From positions 620,001-684,000 of the forward strand of contig OZ037865.1 in NCBI GenBank assembly GCA_964035575.1: DNA of 64,000 bases, given 5' to 3'. A model generated the notes under the pieces. The model made no database searches, was not told the DNA's origin, and worked only from the letters and a program-made list of their open reading frames with translations. The position numbers and the translations under genes were made by a program. This DNA comes from Rhynchopus sp. YZ270_cl-10. Taxonomy: Eukaryota; Euglenozoa; Diplonemea; Diplonemida; Diplonemidae. This document shows positions 1-12,444 of the stretch, piece after piece (the stretch's first letter is position 1; every line of letters begins with the position of its first letter).

Positions 1-1043
1 AAATTTTGACCAAGAACCTCTCAAAAACATCGTGGGGGGTGGTTTTCATGCCAGAGGGGGATCACATGCACCCCAAATGGTGGAATTCCAAAAAAAAAAA
101 AAAATTGCCCATGATTGGTACCAGCCCCACCAATTCCTTAAGGAGTTAAATTCCGATTTTTTTCATTTTTTTTGCGATTTTTTTGCTCAAAAATTGACGA
201 TACCCTGTTTTCGGGGCAAAACTCTCTAATTTTGGGCAGTTCCGTGTGAAAATATGCAAAAATAGTCAAAAATTGGAAAATCGTTAAGGAAATCGTTAAG
301 GAAAACCCTTAAGACTTAACGTGGGGTACCAATCACAGACAATTTTTTCATTTTTGACGTCTAGGCTCTCCTGGGCCCGAAAAATGGGTCAAAACCGACC
401 TACAAACAGTTTTCCACACGATATGTGTCACATTTTCGGGTCAGATTCACTTAGAAATGCATTTTTATCGAAAACTGAAAAAAGTGGGTTTGTATCACCC
501 ATTTGCAGGCCTGACGCTAACTTTTGGGTTTTTGGGAAATCGTGGGATGATGGTCGAATATGGGGGGGGGGGAAAGCTAAAAAAAATTTTCCCGCGCCTG
601 TTTTTTTGACCTCACGCAACACTCCACACCATTGACAAAAAACACACGATTTTTATTTTTTGAAAACTTGGTCAGCCCCGCCGCCAGGATTTTGGGTTTG
701 AAAAAGTTCTGTTGACGGTCCAAAAAATATTTTTCGCGCTTCGCGCGAAAACCCCTGCAAAGCTCCTTCTCGTGAGAGACGCATGTTCCCCAAGCCCGGT
801 CAGAGTTCCTCCGAATCAGCGACATTTGCTCTTTCCCTGTGCATTGTACTCTTCGGTGGCCAGTACAGGTGGCCGTCCAGAATCCGGATTGGGTGTCAGC
901 CTTCTTATCGGTAAAGTCATGGTACCCAAAGGTTCCTGGCGAAGCCACGGTACGCAACATTTCTAAAAAATGTTCCCATAAAATGGAACTGCGTTGGTGG
1001 GATACATGCTTGCGCCGCAGGCGCACGGTACGCAACTTTTTCC
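1..1043. other. Gene-free AT-rich repeat border
   Basis: No convincing gene. The stretch is rich in A and T runs and carries TTAAGG-type motifs near 140-320. At about 508-525 it has a copy of CAGGCCTGACGCTAAC that returns inverted near 2635-2655, so an element may span roughly 500-2667 around the satellite; the exact left end is not clear. At 920-965 lies a copy, inverted relative to those near 20940 and 22680, of a dispersed repeat containing GCGTACCGTGGCTTCGCC. Confidence 0.5.
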
Positions 1044-2450
1044 CATCATGTCATCATGCCATCATGCCATCATGCCATCATGCCATCATGCCATCATGCC
1101 ATCATGCCATCATGCCATCATGCCATCATGCCATCATGCCATCATGCCATCATGCCATCATGCCATCATGCCATCATGCCATCATGCCATCATGCCATCA
1201 TGCCATCATGCCATCATGCCATCATGCCATCATGCCATCATGCCATCATGCCATCATGCCATCATGCCATCATGCCATCATGCCATCATGCCATCATGCC
1301 ATCATGCCATCATGCCATCATGCCATCATGCCATCATGCCATCATGCCATCATGCCATCGTGCCATCATGCCATCATGCCATCATGCCATCATGCCATCA
1401 TGCCATCATGCCATCATGCCATCATGCCATCATGCCATCATGCCATCATGCCATCATGCCATCATGCCATCATGCCATCATGCCATCATGCCATCATGCC
1501 ATCATGCCATCATGCCATCATGCCATCATGCCATCATGCCATCATGCCATCATGCCATCATGCCATCATGCCATCATGCCATCATGCCATCATGCCATCA
1601 TGCCATCATGCCATCATGCCATCATGCCATCATGCCATCATGCCATCATGCCATCATGCCATCATGCCATCATGCCATCATGCCATCATGCCATCATGCC
1701 ATCATGCCATCATGCCATCATGCCATCATGCCATCATGCCATCATGCCATCATGCCATCATGCCATCATGCCATCATGCCATCATGCCATCATGCCATCA
1801 TGCCATCATGCCATCATGCCATCATGCCATCATGCCATCATGCCATCGTGCCATCATGCCATCATGCCATCATGCCATCATGCCATCATGCCATCATGCC
1901 ATCATGCCATCATGCCATCATGCCATCATGCCATCATGCCATCATGCCATCATGCCATCATGCCATCATGCCATCATGCCATCATGCCATCATGCCATCA
2001 TGCCATCATGCCATCATGCCATCATGCCATCATGCCATCATGCCATCATGCCATCATGCCATCATGCCATCATGCCATCATGCCATCATGCCATCATGCC
2101 ATCATGCCATCATGCCATCATGCCATCATGCCATCATGCCATCATGCCATCATGCCATCATGCCATCATGCCATCATGCCATCATGCCATCATGCCATCG
2201 TGCCATCATGCCATCATGCCATCATGCCATCATGCCATCATGCCATCATGCCATCATGCCATCATGCCATCATGCCATCATGCCATCATGCCATCATGCC
2301 ATCATGCCATCATGCCATCATGCCATCGTGCCATCATGCCATCATGCCATCATGCCATCATGCCATCATGCCATCATGCCATCATGCCATCATGCCATCA
2401 TGCCATCATGCCATCGTGCCATCGTGCCATCGTGCCATCATGCCATCATG
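1044..2450. repeat. 8-bp satellite (ATCATGCC)n, about 175 copies
   Basis: Almost perfect tandem array of the octamer ATCATGCC. Rare variants carry ATCGTGCC (near 1357, 1845, 2197, 2325 and several in a row near 2413-2433). Because 8 is not a multiple of 3 and the unit has no stop in any forward frame, all three forward frames stay open and repeat MPSCHHAI; this is a satellite artefact, not a protein. The flank at 2451-2635 contains degenerate relatives of the unit on the other strand (GATGATGG, GTTGATGG), suggesting the array grew from a motif already in the element arm. Confidence 0.97.
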
Positions 2451-2683
2451 CACCCCACGTGGCATGATGGTGGCATGATGAACGGAAAAAAAAATCTCCA
2501 AAAAACGTGGGATGATGGCATGATGGCCTGCCAAACAACGCAGAAAAAAAAAGGGTATTTTTGGTGGGTTGATGGTGGGATGATGGTTTATGGTCGGGGG
2601 GGGAAAGCCATTTTCCGTGGGTTGATGGTTGATGGTTAGCGTCAGGCCTGACCCATTTGACCGCCCCTAGGGGGGGGGGGGTA

Positions 2684-4086
2684 GGGGGGGTCACATCCCA
2701 TGTTAAAAGTGAGGACACCGACCAAAAAAAATTTTTTTTGAGAAAAAAATGGACATCACCCTGAAAAACCAGAAAATATGGTCCCCAGGTGACCTACAAT
2801 TCAATTCCGCCTGGTTTTGGACACTTCTGAGCACTTGTGGGGGTCTAATTCGGATTTTTCAAAAAAAAAAAAACGGCCTGGGACAGGGTTTGTACTTTGG
2901 CACCTTTCAAATCGGGGTACAATCAAAACCCATTAAAAACACCGTTGGGACGCATTGAGAGGGCGGGAAAAGTGCCGGGGGCACTGTATAGGCGGTTCTA
3001 CGCCAAGTCCGGTCTAAAAGCCTTGTGTAGGCGCAGTGGAATGGCAGTAAAGGCAAAGCGCCGTATCCACTGTGGAATAGGCCTGCTGAAGGTGTCCTCA
3101 GAGGCGATTCTGCAAGTCCTGGGGAGATTGAGTTTAAGAAAACACATGAAAAGGGGAGGAAAGTGATGTGTGTGGCATTGGGCCTCCCACGCGTCCTCCT
3201 CGCGGGTCATTGCGCACGGCTTGTCGTCAAGCAGTCTGGCCTTGCCATGTTGGAGCAGTGTGCCTAAGTTCCCAATACGGCGTTCCTTGCCCTTGTGAGC
3301 TTTGAGGACGTCTCGCTCTTGCCGCTATATTTTGTGGCGTGCCTGTCCGTGTTCACAAGGGATGTCTCTTTCCTCCCACAGTAATCTGGGTGTGGGGTCT
3401 GAAGAAGACAAAGAAGACGAGGCAGATGCGGGGTGGTGCTGTAGTCGAGTCTATGACTGGATATCCATATACGTGTCTAGTACACGGCTATTGTAGACTG
3501 AACTGCAAAACCAAGGGGGGAATTGGGCATTGCAATATCTGGAAAGTCATACGAGGTGTTTTTTTCCGCAAGGGAAGGTACCCTGAGGGACCGGGTGAGG
3601 CAGTGACGGCAGATCTGCTCGATAATTTACACCTGACTAATTTTCCTCCCTAAATTGATCACTCCCTGGCCTATTAATGGTGTGGGTACCTAAGCGCGTG
3701 TATACATTGGTCACTACGACCCACAAAATACAGATGCCAGGTGACCGTCTTGTCTTCTTTTGGCTGTATTCAAACGCACTTAGATGACATTAGTCAAGAT
3801 GTATCCTTTACTTCCTAAAATATGAGTCATGGGCTGTTGCCATGGCCATATCTCGTTTATGTGCTAAAAAATAGGAATAAGCAAGGTACAGACCCTGTCC
3901 CAAGACCCCTTTTTTTTTCGGAATTTTGATTTTCTGGTCACTTCCGGTCACTATTTTTGGTATTTTTGGGCCTCCAGGACGTTTTCTAGGGGATCTTGGG
4001 TAGTGACTTGTGGGGTCGGACACCGCGCTGCGCGTAGAATTCAAAAACCCTGAAAAAGTGCATTGTCCTCCCCTTGTGACCCCCCC
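2684..4086. mobile_element. TA-flanked foldback element (TAGGGG class)
   Basis: Bounded by TA at 2682-2683 and 4087-4088. Left end GGGGGGGTCACA matches the inverted right end. Inner inverted pieces also match, for example GGGACAGGGT near 2881 with ACCCTGTCCC near 3893. A 12-G tract and a second TA (2668-2669) precede it, giving CCCCTA, then G's, then TAGGGG. No coding capacity is convincing. It is one of a class whose members all begin TAGGGG and end CCCCTA. Confidence 0.6.
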
Positions 4087-4088
4087 TA

Positions 4089-5099
4089 GGCATAGGTGCC
4101 CGCCGAGTCGTTTTTGGGCGAGTTGTCGGAACTTTACGATTTCACCTAACAACTCGCCCAAAAACTCGGACAACTCGGCCACAACTCGCCCTATACTCGG
4201 CACAACTCGCCCTATACTCGGCACAACTCGGCCACAACTCGGCCACAACTCGCCCATTTTTACAGGCAAAAACATACAGGGATGGGAGGTGACGTTGTAA
4301 GGTTACACACATGTAACGTTGGTACAACACATAATCTCAAGAAAAACAACCAGGGCTAAGGCCAAACGCCACTCATTACATGCACCTTGTCATATGACTA
4401 GTCATAGGTGGTAACTAGGTCGTGGTGGTCCATGGGCCACCGTGCACACTCACGGTTTTTGGTAATTGCTGGGGGGAATGGGATATACTCCGTACATGGA
4501 TACCCACACAGAACACACGGTTCCCCAGACATCTGTCAGGCAATCACTGATTCACTTCACACAGGTCGGGCAGGCGCTGCCTGCCCATCCTCTTTTCCTG
4601 TCTGCTATCGATTCCAGGTTCACAACGTTCACACGTTTAGTCAAAATGCTTTGGGCGACGACTTCCTTTGGGATACACAAAACCACACAAAGCGCACATT
4701 CACAGACCAGCTGTGAAGCGTGGGATGCACAAGATAAAACGTGATGTGGTGTACCTGTGTACCTGTGTACCTGTGTACCTGTGTACCTGTGTACCTGTGT
4801 ACCTGTGTACCTGTGTACCTGTGTACCTGTGTACCTGTGTACCTGTGTACCTGTGTACCTGTGTACCTGTGTACCTGTGTACCTGTGTACCTGTGTACCT
4901 GTGTACCTGTGTACCTGTGTACCTGTGTACCTGTGTACCTGTGTACCTGTGTACCTGTGTACTTGTGTACCTGTGTACCTGTGTTTTTGTAGCCATAAAA
5001 AATCCCAAAAAAAAACAACTCGCCCAAAAAAAATGGGCGAGTTGTTGGCCGAATTTGGGCGAGTTGCCGAGTTGTTTTAACTCGCCGGGCACCTATGCC
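4089..5099. mobile_element. Foldback element A, copy 1 (GGCATA-capped)
   Basis: Flanked by TA on both sides (4087-4088, 5100-5101). Termini GGCATAGGTGCCCG are inverted at the right end with one mismatch nearby. The left arm (4110-4260) repeats ACTCGCCC/ACTCGGCC and the right arm (5017-5090) repeats the same motif inverted. Between them lies a core of about 600 bp with no credible gene, and an 8-bp satellite at 4748-4984. A second copy is at 15719-16746, nearly identical. The core recurs inverted inside an unrelated-ended element at 12848-14890. Confidence 0.88.
4748..4984. repeat. 8-bp satellite (GTACCTGT)n in element A copy 1
   Basis: About 29 copies of GTACCTGT, one variant GTACTTGT near 4961. 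The second copy of the element has about 35 units at the same place (16354-16631), and the related core at 13469-13500 has only about four, so the array has expanded in place. Confidence 0.95.
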
Positions 5100-5114
5100 T
5101 AGGGGGGGGGAATA

Positions 5115-5901
5115 GGGGCGGTCATATCCTGTATTAAAAGTGTGAGAAAATGACATTTTTCAAAATGTTGTCAAAAGCGATTCTAAGGTAAAAAAAAGTA
5201 GAAAATCCACCCCACAGGCCCAAAAAAATGTGGTGTGCCCCGTTTCCCACCCTTTTTGTGCCTCTCAGGTACCCAAATCTCACTTTTTAAAAAATTGCCT
5301 ACATGTGGTACCTGAGTGCCCCCCTGGTTTGCCCCTTCAGGTTGACTATGAAACAGAAAACACCCCAATATGGCCCAGAACATACAGCAAAGGGTATATT
5401 TCACCCCCAAAACCCCACAGGAGACCCACAAAACCGTTACTGGGGTGTTTCGTGGCACCTGTTGGTGCTCAAACCTCATAAAACCTGAAACACCGGTCAG
5501 GCAGGGAAAATAGGCCAAAATAGGCCAAAATAGCCTGAAAATGGCCTAAAAACGCCAATATTTTATTTCAAACACCCAGAAAGTTGCAGAAACCCGATTC
5601 CAGGGTGGTCCTGGGCACCTGTGGGGGCGCATGCCCCATAAAACATCAAAAAAACGGTGTGGAACCGGTGTGGGAGGGTGTTTTTGCAAATTGCCCACAA
5701 ATTGCCTGCCTCAGGTACCACATGTAGGCAATTTTTTAAAAACCGCGATTTGGGTCACTGAGAGGCACAAAAAGGGTGGAAAGCGGGGCACACCACATTT
5801 TTTTGGGCCTGTGGGGTGGATTTTCTTGGTTTTTACCCTTTTTGTGGGGGTTTTGGGCATTTTTGAAAAATGTCATTTTCTCACATAGATATGACCCCCC
5901 C
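5115..5901. mobile_element. TA-flanked foldback element (TAGGGG class)
   Basis: Bounded by TA at 5113-5114 and 5902-5903. Left end GGGGCGGTCATATC pairs with right end GATATGACCCCCCC. The inverted arms continue with TGTGAGAAAATGACATTTTT and its complement near 5862-5886, and with a roughly 130-bp stretch at 5200-5325 that is inverted at 5705-5830. No gene. Nine G's separate it from the end of element A. Confidence 0.75.
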
Positions 5902-6112
5902 TAGGCATACATGGTAAGCGAACAAAAAATTCGCTTTATTCGCTTTTGGTTCGCTTTTTTATTCGCTTTATTCGCCGGCGAATAAAGCGAATAAAGCGAA
6001 CCAAAAGCGAACGAAAAAGCGAACAAAAAGCAACGTATTTTTTGTCAAGTCTAGTGTGTCGAGTCTAGTCCCCCGAGATCCCCCAATACCCGCAACGACG
6101 CCAAAATAAGGC

Positions 6113-6481
6113 TACTGTACTGTACTGTACTGTACTGTACTGTACTGTACTGTACTGTACTGTACTGTACTGTACTGTACTGTACTGTACTGTACTGTAC
6201 TGTACTGTACTGTACTGTACTGTACTGTACTGTACTGTACTGTACTGTACTGTACTGTACTGTACTGTACTGTACTGTACTGTACTGTACTGTACTGTAC
6301 TGTACTGTACTGTACTGTACTGTACTGTACTGTACTGTACTGTACTGTACTGTACTGTACTGTACTGTACTGTACTGTACTGTACTGTACTGTACTGTAC
6401 TGTACTGTACTGTACTGTACTGTACTGTACTGTACTGTACTGTACTGTACTGTACTGTACTGTACTGTACTGTACTGTACT
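6113..6481. repeat. 5-bp satellite (TACTG)n, about 74 copies
   Basis: Uninterrupted pentamer array. The complement reads as repeating YSTVQ in all minus frames, which is not a protein. Confidence 0.97.
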
Positions 6482-6489
6482 CCCAATCC

Positions 6490-6636
6490 CCTGTGTATAC
6501 TGTGTATACTGTGTATACTGTGTATACTGTGTATACTGTGTATACTGTGTATACTGTGTATACTGTGTATACTGTGTATACTGTGTATACTGTGTATACT
6601 GTGTATACTGTGTATACTGTGTATACTGTGTATACT
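6490..6636. repeat. 9-bp satellite (TGTGTATAC)n, about 16 copies
   Basis: Nonamer array. Its complement GTATACACA is the same unit that fills 53451-54032 in a different element 47 kb away. Confidence 0.95.
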
Positions 6637-6882
6637 CAGTACTCAGCACCCACTAGCTCTCAGTAAGCTCTCACAGCCTGTTACGTGTCCCACGGAGACG
6701 ATCATAGATCACCCAAAGGCGAATAAAAGGCGAATAAAGCGAATAAAAAAGCGAACCAAAAGCGAATAAAGCGAATAAAGCGAATAAAAAAGCGAACCAA
6801 AAGCGAATAAAGCGAACTTTTTATTCGCTTTTTTGGAAAAGCGAATAAAGCGAATTTTTTGTTCGCTTACCATGTATGCCTA

Positions 6883-7922
6883 GGGGGGGGGGAGCAGTGA
6901 GACCCTTTTTTCTGTCACACCCCCCAAAAAATCATGAAAAAGTGTAAAAAAAATATCCGAAAACACAAAACCACCCCAGAAAACACATTTGTGGGACTAT
7001 TTCTTACGTTTTGGTGCCTTTTTGGCACTTTTTGGCACTTTTTTTCTCGATTTTTCGACACTTTTTGTCGCGTTTTCACCCAAATTCCCCCTTTTCAGAG
7101 GGGATTTGATACAAGGCGATTTATCAAAAAATTCAAAATTTTGAAATAGCCCAAAACAAGAGGAAAAGTGGTTTTTTCCAGTCATATGTGTGCACGGAGT
7201 GATTTCCGTGGGGTTTTGGAGCCAAAAGTCCAGTTTTTTTCATGTCTTTGCTGAAAATTTTGAATTTTTTTTATACACAAACCACATTTTAGCCGGGAGG
7301 AAGAAGTGTGACAGAAGTGTGACATCGGAGAGGTTTCGAGCCAGAGGTCACCAAAATGGGCAAAACCATCTGAAAACAATTTTTTCCACCCCCAGTGGGG
7401 TCCGGCAATCACTTTCGAGTGGTTTTGGGGACTTATGTGAACCTGTGGACAATTTTTTTGGGGTTTTTATGTGTGTAAACATGCTAAGAAGTGAGGGCAG
7501 TACTGCTTTTTTAAGTGTTTCAGACACTACAGAATACATCTGGGGCCCACACAGGACCCCTAAAAGCTGCAAAAACCATACATTTCCACCCTGGGACCCC
7601 ACCGGATGTGGACCGAGGTGGTTTTCGGGTGCTTAGAAGGCCTAATGTCTCCTCAAATATTTTTTTTGAAAAGTGTTGAAAATTGACCCAATAGCGTTAC
7701 GCGAGCGTTACGCATTTTTGGCCTTTTTTTCACAAAAAACCGATTTTTTTTAATCAGGAAAGTCTCTGTAGAGGTCGTCAGGTGGTTTAATGGGATATTT
7801 GGGTGATCCCCAGGGCGATTTGCGGCCAGGTACGACCTTTTTGGTGGATTTCTTCACCTAAATTTCAAAAAAATGGGTTTGTGACAGTATTTGTACAGGG
7901 ATTTATACACCACTGACCCCCC
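6883..7922. mobile_element. TA-flanked segment, TAGGGG class, weak inverted ends
   Basis: Lies between TA at 6881-6882 and 7923-7924. Left end GGGGGGGGGGAGCAGTG and right end CACTGACCCCCC are a short inverted match. I could not see long inverted arms, so it is assigned to this class by position and ends only. No convincing gene. Confidence 0.4.
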
Positions 7923-9331
7923 TAGGCATACATGTCATGCGAAGAGATTCTTCGGATTCTTCGCATTTTCAAAAATCCCAAAAATTCTTCGTATTTTCTT
8001 CGTATTTTCTTCGCATATTCTTCGCCTACTTCGCATTCTTCGCATATTCTTCGCATTTTCCAACATGCGAAGAATATGCGAAGAATATGCGAAGAATGCG
8101 AAGTGCATATTCCGTGCACACCTCTTCCTCTTTTTTTCTGTGATTTATGTCCCACCTTACTATTTTTGTTTTTAAAACGCTGACGAGAAAAACACAATAC
8201 ACACGAGATATAAATATTTTGGCATTGAATGGCACGTGCACGTTTACGAACTGAGCCATGATTGCCCTTAGAGTCCCACGGTAACACGTGCAAAATCATA
8301 GAGTTTTTTTGGCTGTTAAAAAGGCTGGGGTATAAAGAGGTCGCGTGATTCGTCGAGCGGTTGTGAACCGCCTCCGTTCTCTTACGGTACGGAACACCCA
8401 CCTCCTACCCTTTGCATGAGCTCGACTGCGTTTTAGCACGTTTCAACTACTCTTTTTTCTCGTTCTGTACCCAGAACAACCTCCTCTCCAAGCAGCAAAC
8501 CCCACCCCTGACCAGGGGAAGCCTCCTGGGCCCATAAGCGGAACTATTTACTCACTGATCCTCTCATATGTGGATGGATGGATTTTTCAAATGTATGTTC
8601 GCAACTCCCATAAAAAAGTAGCGCACCGTGCGCCTGCGGCGCGGACAAAATTTGGTTTTGCGAATCCTAAATATTTTTTGCTAGCTCGTGTGGTTGATGA
8701 GCGAGAACGAAACCAAATCGATAGCAACGCCTCGTGCACTAGCTAAAACACTTGAATGGTCACAGAACACAACGCAGTGCATGGTTTTGTGGGTTGTTTT
8801 TGCCCACAGAAGTACCCCTGTGCGGCCTAGACCTGGTTCTAGCACCCCAGAATCGCGTTTCCCAGTCCATATAGCCGGGTATGGGCCCAAAAAGCCACCC
8901 AAAAAGGCGAAAATCCCGGTTTTTGGTGAAAAACGCCTGTTTTGCCCACAGGGTACTTAAGGAACGCACGTTTCTAAAGCATTTCCCACGTAAACTCGCG
9001 ACACGAAAATAGGAATTAAAAACAAATCTCTCACAGATCTGATTTGGTGATTCGCATTTTTGAGGCCCAATCTTTCCAACGCCGAAAAAATCTTACACTT
9101 TGGTGCATTTTCGGGTGGGTGCACCAGGAGGGTACTGGGAGGGCAGCAAGCTTAAAAACCTAAACACAAGTGTTTAGGAATTACGAGCGGTAGCCCACAG
9201 CTCTACCCTATCCATGATATAGTTTGGCTGTGATAATGTGCGATTTATGGCACAATCTTTGAAATGTTGCGCACATGGCTTCAACAGAAAAGTTTGACCC
9301 TTTGCCTCTCCACTCTGTGGCTGGAAGGGAG

Positions 9332-9561
9332 CTGAGAATAAGCAGGGTCCCGGGTACTGTCCCAGGACTAGAACTAGGACGGGTACTGGTCACTGGGTAC
9401 AGTCCCAGTCCTAGGGACTGGGAATACCCCTCCATCCATGCCCCAGCCTCCCGCGCCCGGGTCCCTGACCCGCTTTCAGGCGTTTTCACAGCGTTTTCGA
9501 CATATTGTGCCCAGTCCCACTGAGAATAACCGGGTCCCGGGTCCCCAAGTCTTATTCTCAG
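9332..9561. mobile_element. Small foldback inside element C
   Basis: Starts CTGAGAATAAG and ends CTTATTCTCAG. Near the left end the sequence GGGTCCCGGGT follows and recurs near the right end. About 230 bp with GGGTACTG/CAGTCC-type internal repeats and no coding content. No target duplication was found, so mobility is inferred from the inverted ends alone. Confidence 0.45.
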
Positions 9562-9595
9562 CCATGGCCTCCCGTCAAGGAAAAATCAGGCACTG

Positions 9596-9732
9596 CAACG
9601 TCAATATTCAATAATATGATCAATATTTCAATACTATTGAAATATTGACAGTTTTCAGTCAATATTATTGATACTTTCAATATTCAATCAATAATATTCA
9701 TCACCAAATCAATATATTGACGATATTCAATA
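9596..9732. repeat. AT-rich AATATTGA repeat patch
   Basis: Irregular direct and inverted copies of TCAATATT/AATATTGA. It lies near the inner edge of element C's right arm. Function unknown. Confidence 0.7.
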
Positions 9733-10141
9733 TATTTATGAAGCCATGTCTGTTGTTTTCTTTTTTATACAGTAAGGTGGGGCAAAATATCACAGAAAAA
9801 AGAGGAAGAGCTGTTATGGAGGAGCACAAAAAAGAGCAAAACAGACAAACGAATATAGTAAATTATTTTCCAAACGTATTGCATACTCGTTGAAAATTTA
9901 AAGGAAACGGCGTGAATAAAAGAAAAATGCAACTTATTTCCCAGTGCGATCATCTGCACCTTAGCACTTTCGATCCCTTTGTGGGCAAAGTATTGGTGGA
10001 AAAAATTCTTCGCATTTTCTTCGCATATTCTTCGCATTTTCCGAATGCGAAGAATATGCGAAGAGGAATACGAAGAAAATACGAAGAATCCGAAGAATCT
10101 CTTCGCATGACATCTATGCCTAGGGGGGGGGGGGGGGGGTA

Positions 10142-12442
10142 GGGGATACGACTCCAGCCATTTTGGCTGGGACCAAACGCACGGAAAATTCATTTGGCAT
10201 TATCTGGCCATCTCCAAGGCAACTGCGGGTGAAAAACACCCTCAGAGTGGGTCACAGGGGGCCTGTGGGTCGAAAAACGACCCAGAAGCCACCCCAGAAT
10301 ACAAAAAAATTTTTTCACGTTTTGGCCACTTTGGGCAAAATAGCGATTTTTCGAGAAAAAAATCAAAAACCGGGATATTTTTTGACATCACAAAGCCTCC
10401 TTTGGCACAAATATACCCCAAAAGTGGCCTGTGAGTCCATTCCAACCTGTTTTGGACATATTTGACACTTTTGGAAGTGTTTTTTTGGTGTTTTTAGGTC
10501 AAAAAAATGCCCAAGACGTCCCCAAGACATCCCCAAGACACTTTGCACACCCCCTGTTACGGTCATATTTTTTTCGTTTTTTTGCCTGAAACCCCCAAAA
10601 TACCCCTCCCGGACCCCACATAGTCCCGAATATCCATCACACACCCACTCAGAGTGAGTAGAAGCACCCAGGGCGTTCGCCCCGGGGCGAAAAATATTTT
10701 TTTTCGTTAAAAAAATCTTTTCCTGAAAAAATGACATTTTATTTCGCCCCAGGGCTTCGCCCCACCGGGGCGAAACCCTGTATAAATAAATAAATAAATA
10801 AAAAAAGGGGGAAAAATTTTATTGTTCACTTTGTCAAAATCTCTTTGTTTTTCTCTTTGTCTATTTTTCCTGCATTTTTTATTCTCTTCTTTGTACTTTC
10901 TTTTGTTTTGGTTGTTGTTAGATAAGCTCAATCGCCTATCGAGTTCTGTGAATAGCACGGAACTCCTTTTCATGTGTATCCATGGAAATCAGTATCATAT
11001 GTGATACCGGGGAGAGAAAAATTGGAGGTAAAAAATTTTGAAAAAAGGTGTCGTTTGAGAAAAACAAACAAACGGACGCGCTGTGTGAAAAACGAGTGTT
11101 TCTCTGCGCGTGATATTTTGTGGGGAAGAATAAAACATTATGAAAAAAGCTCGTTGCGTTCCCACTATCGTTTCCGCTGCGCTCTCACTAGCGTTCCCAC
11201 TCCATTCGGTTTTCTCTTACTTAAAAAAAGAGAGAGAGAGAGATTTCTCCCCACCACCCTGTAGACCCCCCCGGAGGGGGGGTCGCAGAGGGGTGTCCAC
11301 TGTACTCAAAATCATCCGCAAACCCGCCTGCTGTGAGAGGAAGTTTCCCCAGCACTCCCGCTCGCTCCTCAATCCTGCAGTCTGCTGAAGGTGTACCGTA
11401 CCCCCTGTTATAGAAGGTGTCACTGCTCGTGTCAACTCTATCTTCAATGGCAGAGAGTTGAAAATAATCAAAATAAGGATGAAGTCTCATATGACAGATG
11501 CCTCTCTCTTGTACATCTGCTTGATTAAACAACACAAAGAGACCCTCAGTGAGGGGGGATTGATGAAATTCTCCATCGTTTTGCTGGTTTTAGTATCAGG
11601 AAAGTGCAGCTGTAATATCACTTGTGCTGGGGAAGGGATCACGCGCAAATCGCAAATTTTTTTTTGACCATTCAGTACCAGGGATTCACCCCACGAACTA
11701 ACTTCTCTCCGGCGGGAAAATTTTTTTTGACCTATTTTAAGCACTAGTAAAAAAACGAAAATTTCGGGGGTTTTGGCATTTCGCCACGATCAGGAAAAAA
11801 CGATGGCGATAGCGAACGCCCTGGAAGCACCCCAAAAAAAATATTTTTTAAAGCCCTTCAACTTCAACATGGATGCTGCCGAAACTGAAGCACAATTTTA
11901 GGGCTTTAAAAAATATTTTTTTTGGGGTGCTTCTACTCACTCTGAGTGGGTGTGTGATGGATATTCGGGACTATGTGGGGTCCGGGAGGGGTATTTTGGG
12001 GGTTTCAGGCAAAAAAACGAAAAAAATATGACCGTAACAGGGGGTGTGCAAAGTGTCTTGGGGATGTCTTGGGGACGTCTTGGGCATTTTTTTGACCTAA
12101 AAACACCAAAAAAACACTTCCAAAAGTGTCAAATATGTCCAAAACAGGTTGGAATGGACTCACAGGCCACTTTTGGGGTATATTTGTGCCAAAGGAGGCT
12201 TTGTGATGTCAAAAAATATCCCGGTTTTTGATTTTTTTCTCGAAAAATCGCTATTTTGCCCAAAGTGGCCAAAACGTGAAAAAATTTTTTTGTATTCTGG
12301 GGTGGCTTCTGGGTCGTTTTTCGACCCACAGGCCCCCTGTGACCCACTCTGAGGGTGTTTTTCACCCGCAGTTGCCTTGGAGATGACCAGATAATGCCAA
12401 ATGAATTTTCCGTGCGCAAAAAATGGCTGGAGTCGTACCCCC
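10142..12442. mobile_element. Long foldback element F, interrupted by a hAT element
   Basis: Lies between TA at 10140-10141 and 12443-12444. Left end GGGGATACGACTCCAGCC, right end GGCTGGAGTCGTACCCCC. Arms of about 550 bp are nearly perfect inverted copies and meet at a short loop near 11855-11895. The left arm is split at 10668 by a 1,155-bp hAT element; the uninterrupted right arm shows the pre-insertion sequence. A relative, partly truncated, is at 31499-32575. No gene. Confidence 0.88.
10669..11823. mobile_element. Non-autonomous hAT-type element, copy 1
   Basis: Begins CAGGGCGTTCGC and ends GCGAACGCCCTG, flanked by a perfect 8-bp target duplication GAAGCACC (10661-10668 and 11824-11831). 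Terminal CAGGG and an 8-bp duplication are hallmarks of the hAT superfamily. It carries no transposase; the interior has an ATAAATAAATA patch near 10787 and no credible gene. An inverted copy with its own 8-bp duplication is at 21026-22246. Confidence 0.93.
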
Positions 12443-12444
12443 TA

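Larger units (their letters stand above)
5904..6880. mobile_element. Foldback element B (GGCATA-capped)
   Basis: TA on both sides (5902-5903, 6881-6882). The terminal inverted repeat begins GGCATACATGGTAAGCGAAC and matches the right end exactly over this length. Arms are packed with GCGAATAAA and GCGAACCAAAA motifs (5930-6030 and 6715-6870). The interior is two satellites (6113-6481 and 6490-6636) plus about 80 bp of other sequence. No coding capacity. Confidence 0.9.
7925..10120. mobile_element. Foldback element C (GGCATA-capped)
   Basis: TA on both sides (7923-7924, 10121-10122). Terminal inverted repeat GGCATACATGTCATGCGAAG with one mismatch (right end has GGCATAGATG). Arms repeat GCGAAGAATAT and CGAAGAAAATAC (7938-8105 and 10005-10105). 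The inverted arms continue inward with CCTCTTCC and a GTGGGACATAAATCAC-like stretch near 8120-8160, answered near 9775-9815. The 1.6-kb interior (about 8165-9770) has no gene I can support; it contains a small foldback at 9332-9561 and an AT-rich AATATTGA patch. Confidence 0.88.

Noticed and set aside
839-2639. Three long plus-strand frames of 494-542 residues repeating MPSCHHAI
   Set aside because: They are the 8-bp satellite read in three frames; an octamer without stops stays open in all frames.
4110-5090. CRISPR-like appearance of short regular repeats
   Set aside because: No unique spacers; units are directly adjacent or form inverted arms, and the setting is eukaryotic.
4641-5156. Frames with repeating GTQVHRYT / LCTCVPVY
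   Set aside because: Satellite inside element A; the same frames appear in copy 2 with a different length.
6065-6649. Frame repeating YSTVQ and YTQ
   Set aside because: Pentamer and nonamer satellites.
8310-8420. Possible tRNA or other small RNA gene
   Set aside because: Some short stems, but I could not fit an acceptor stem, anticodon arm and T arm together.
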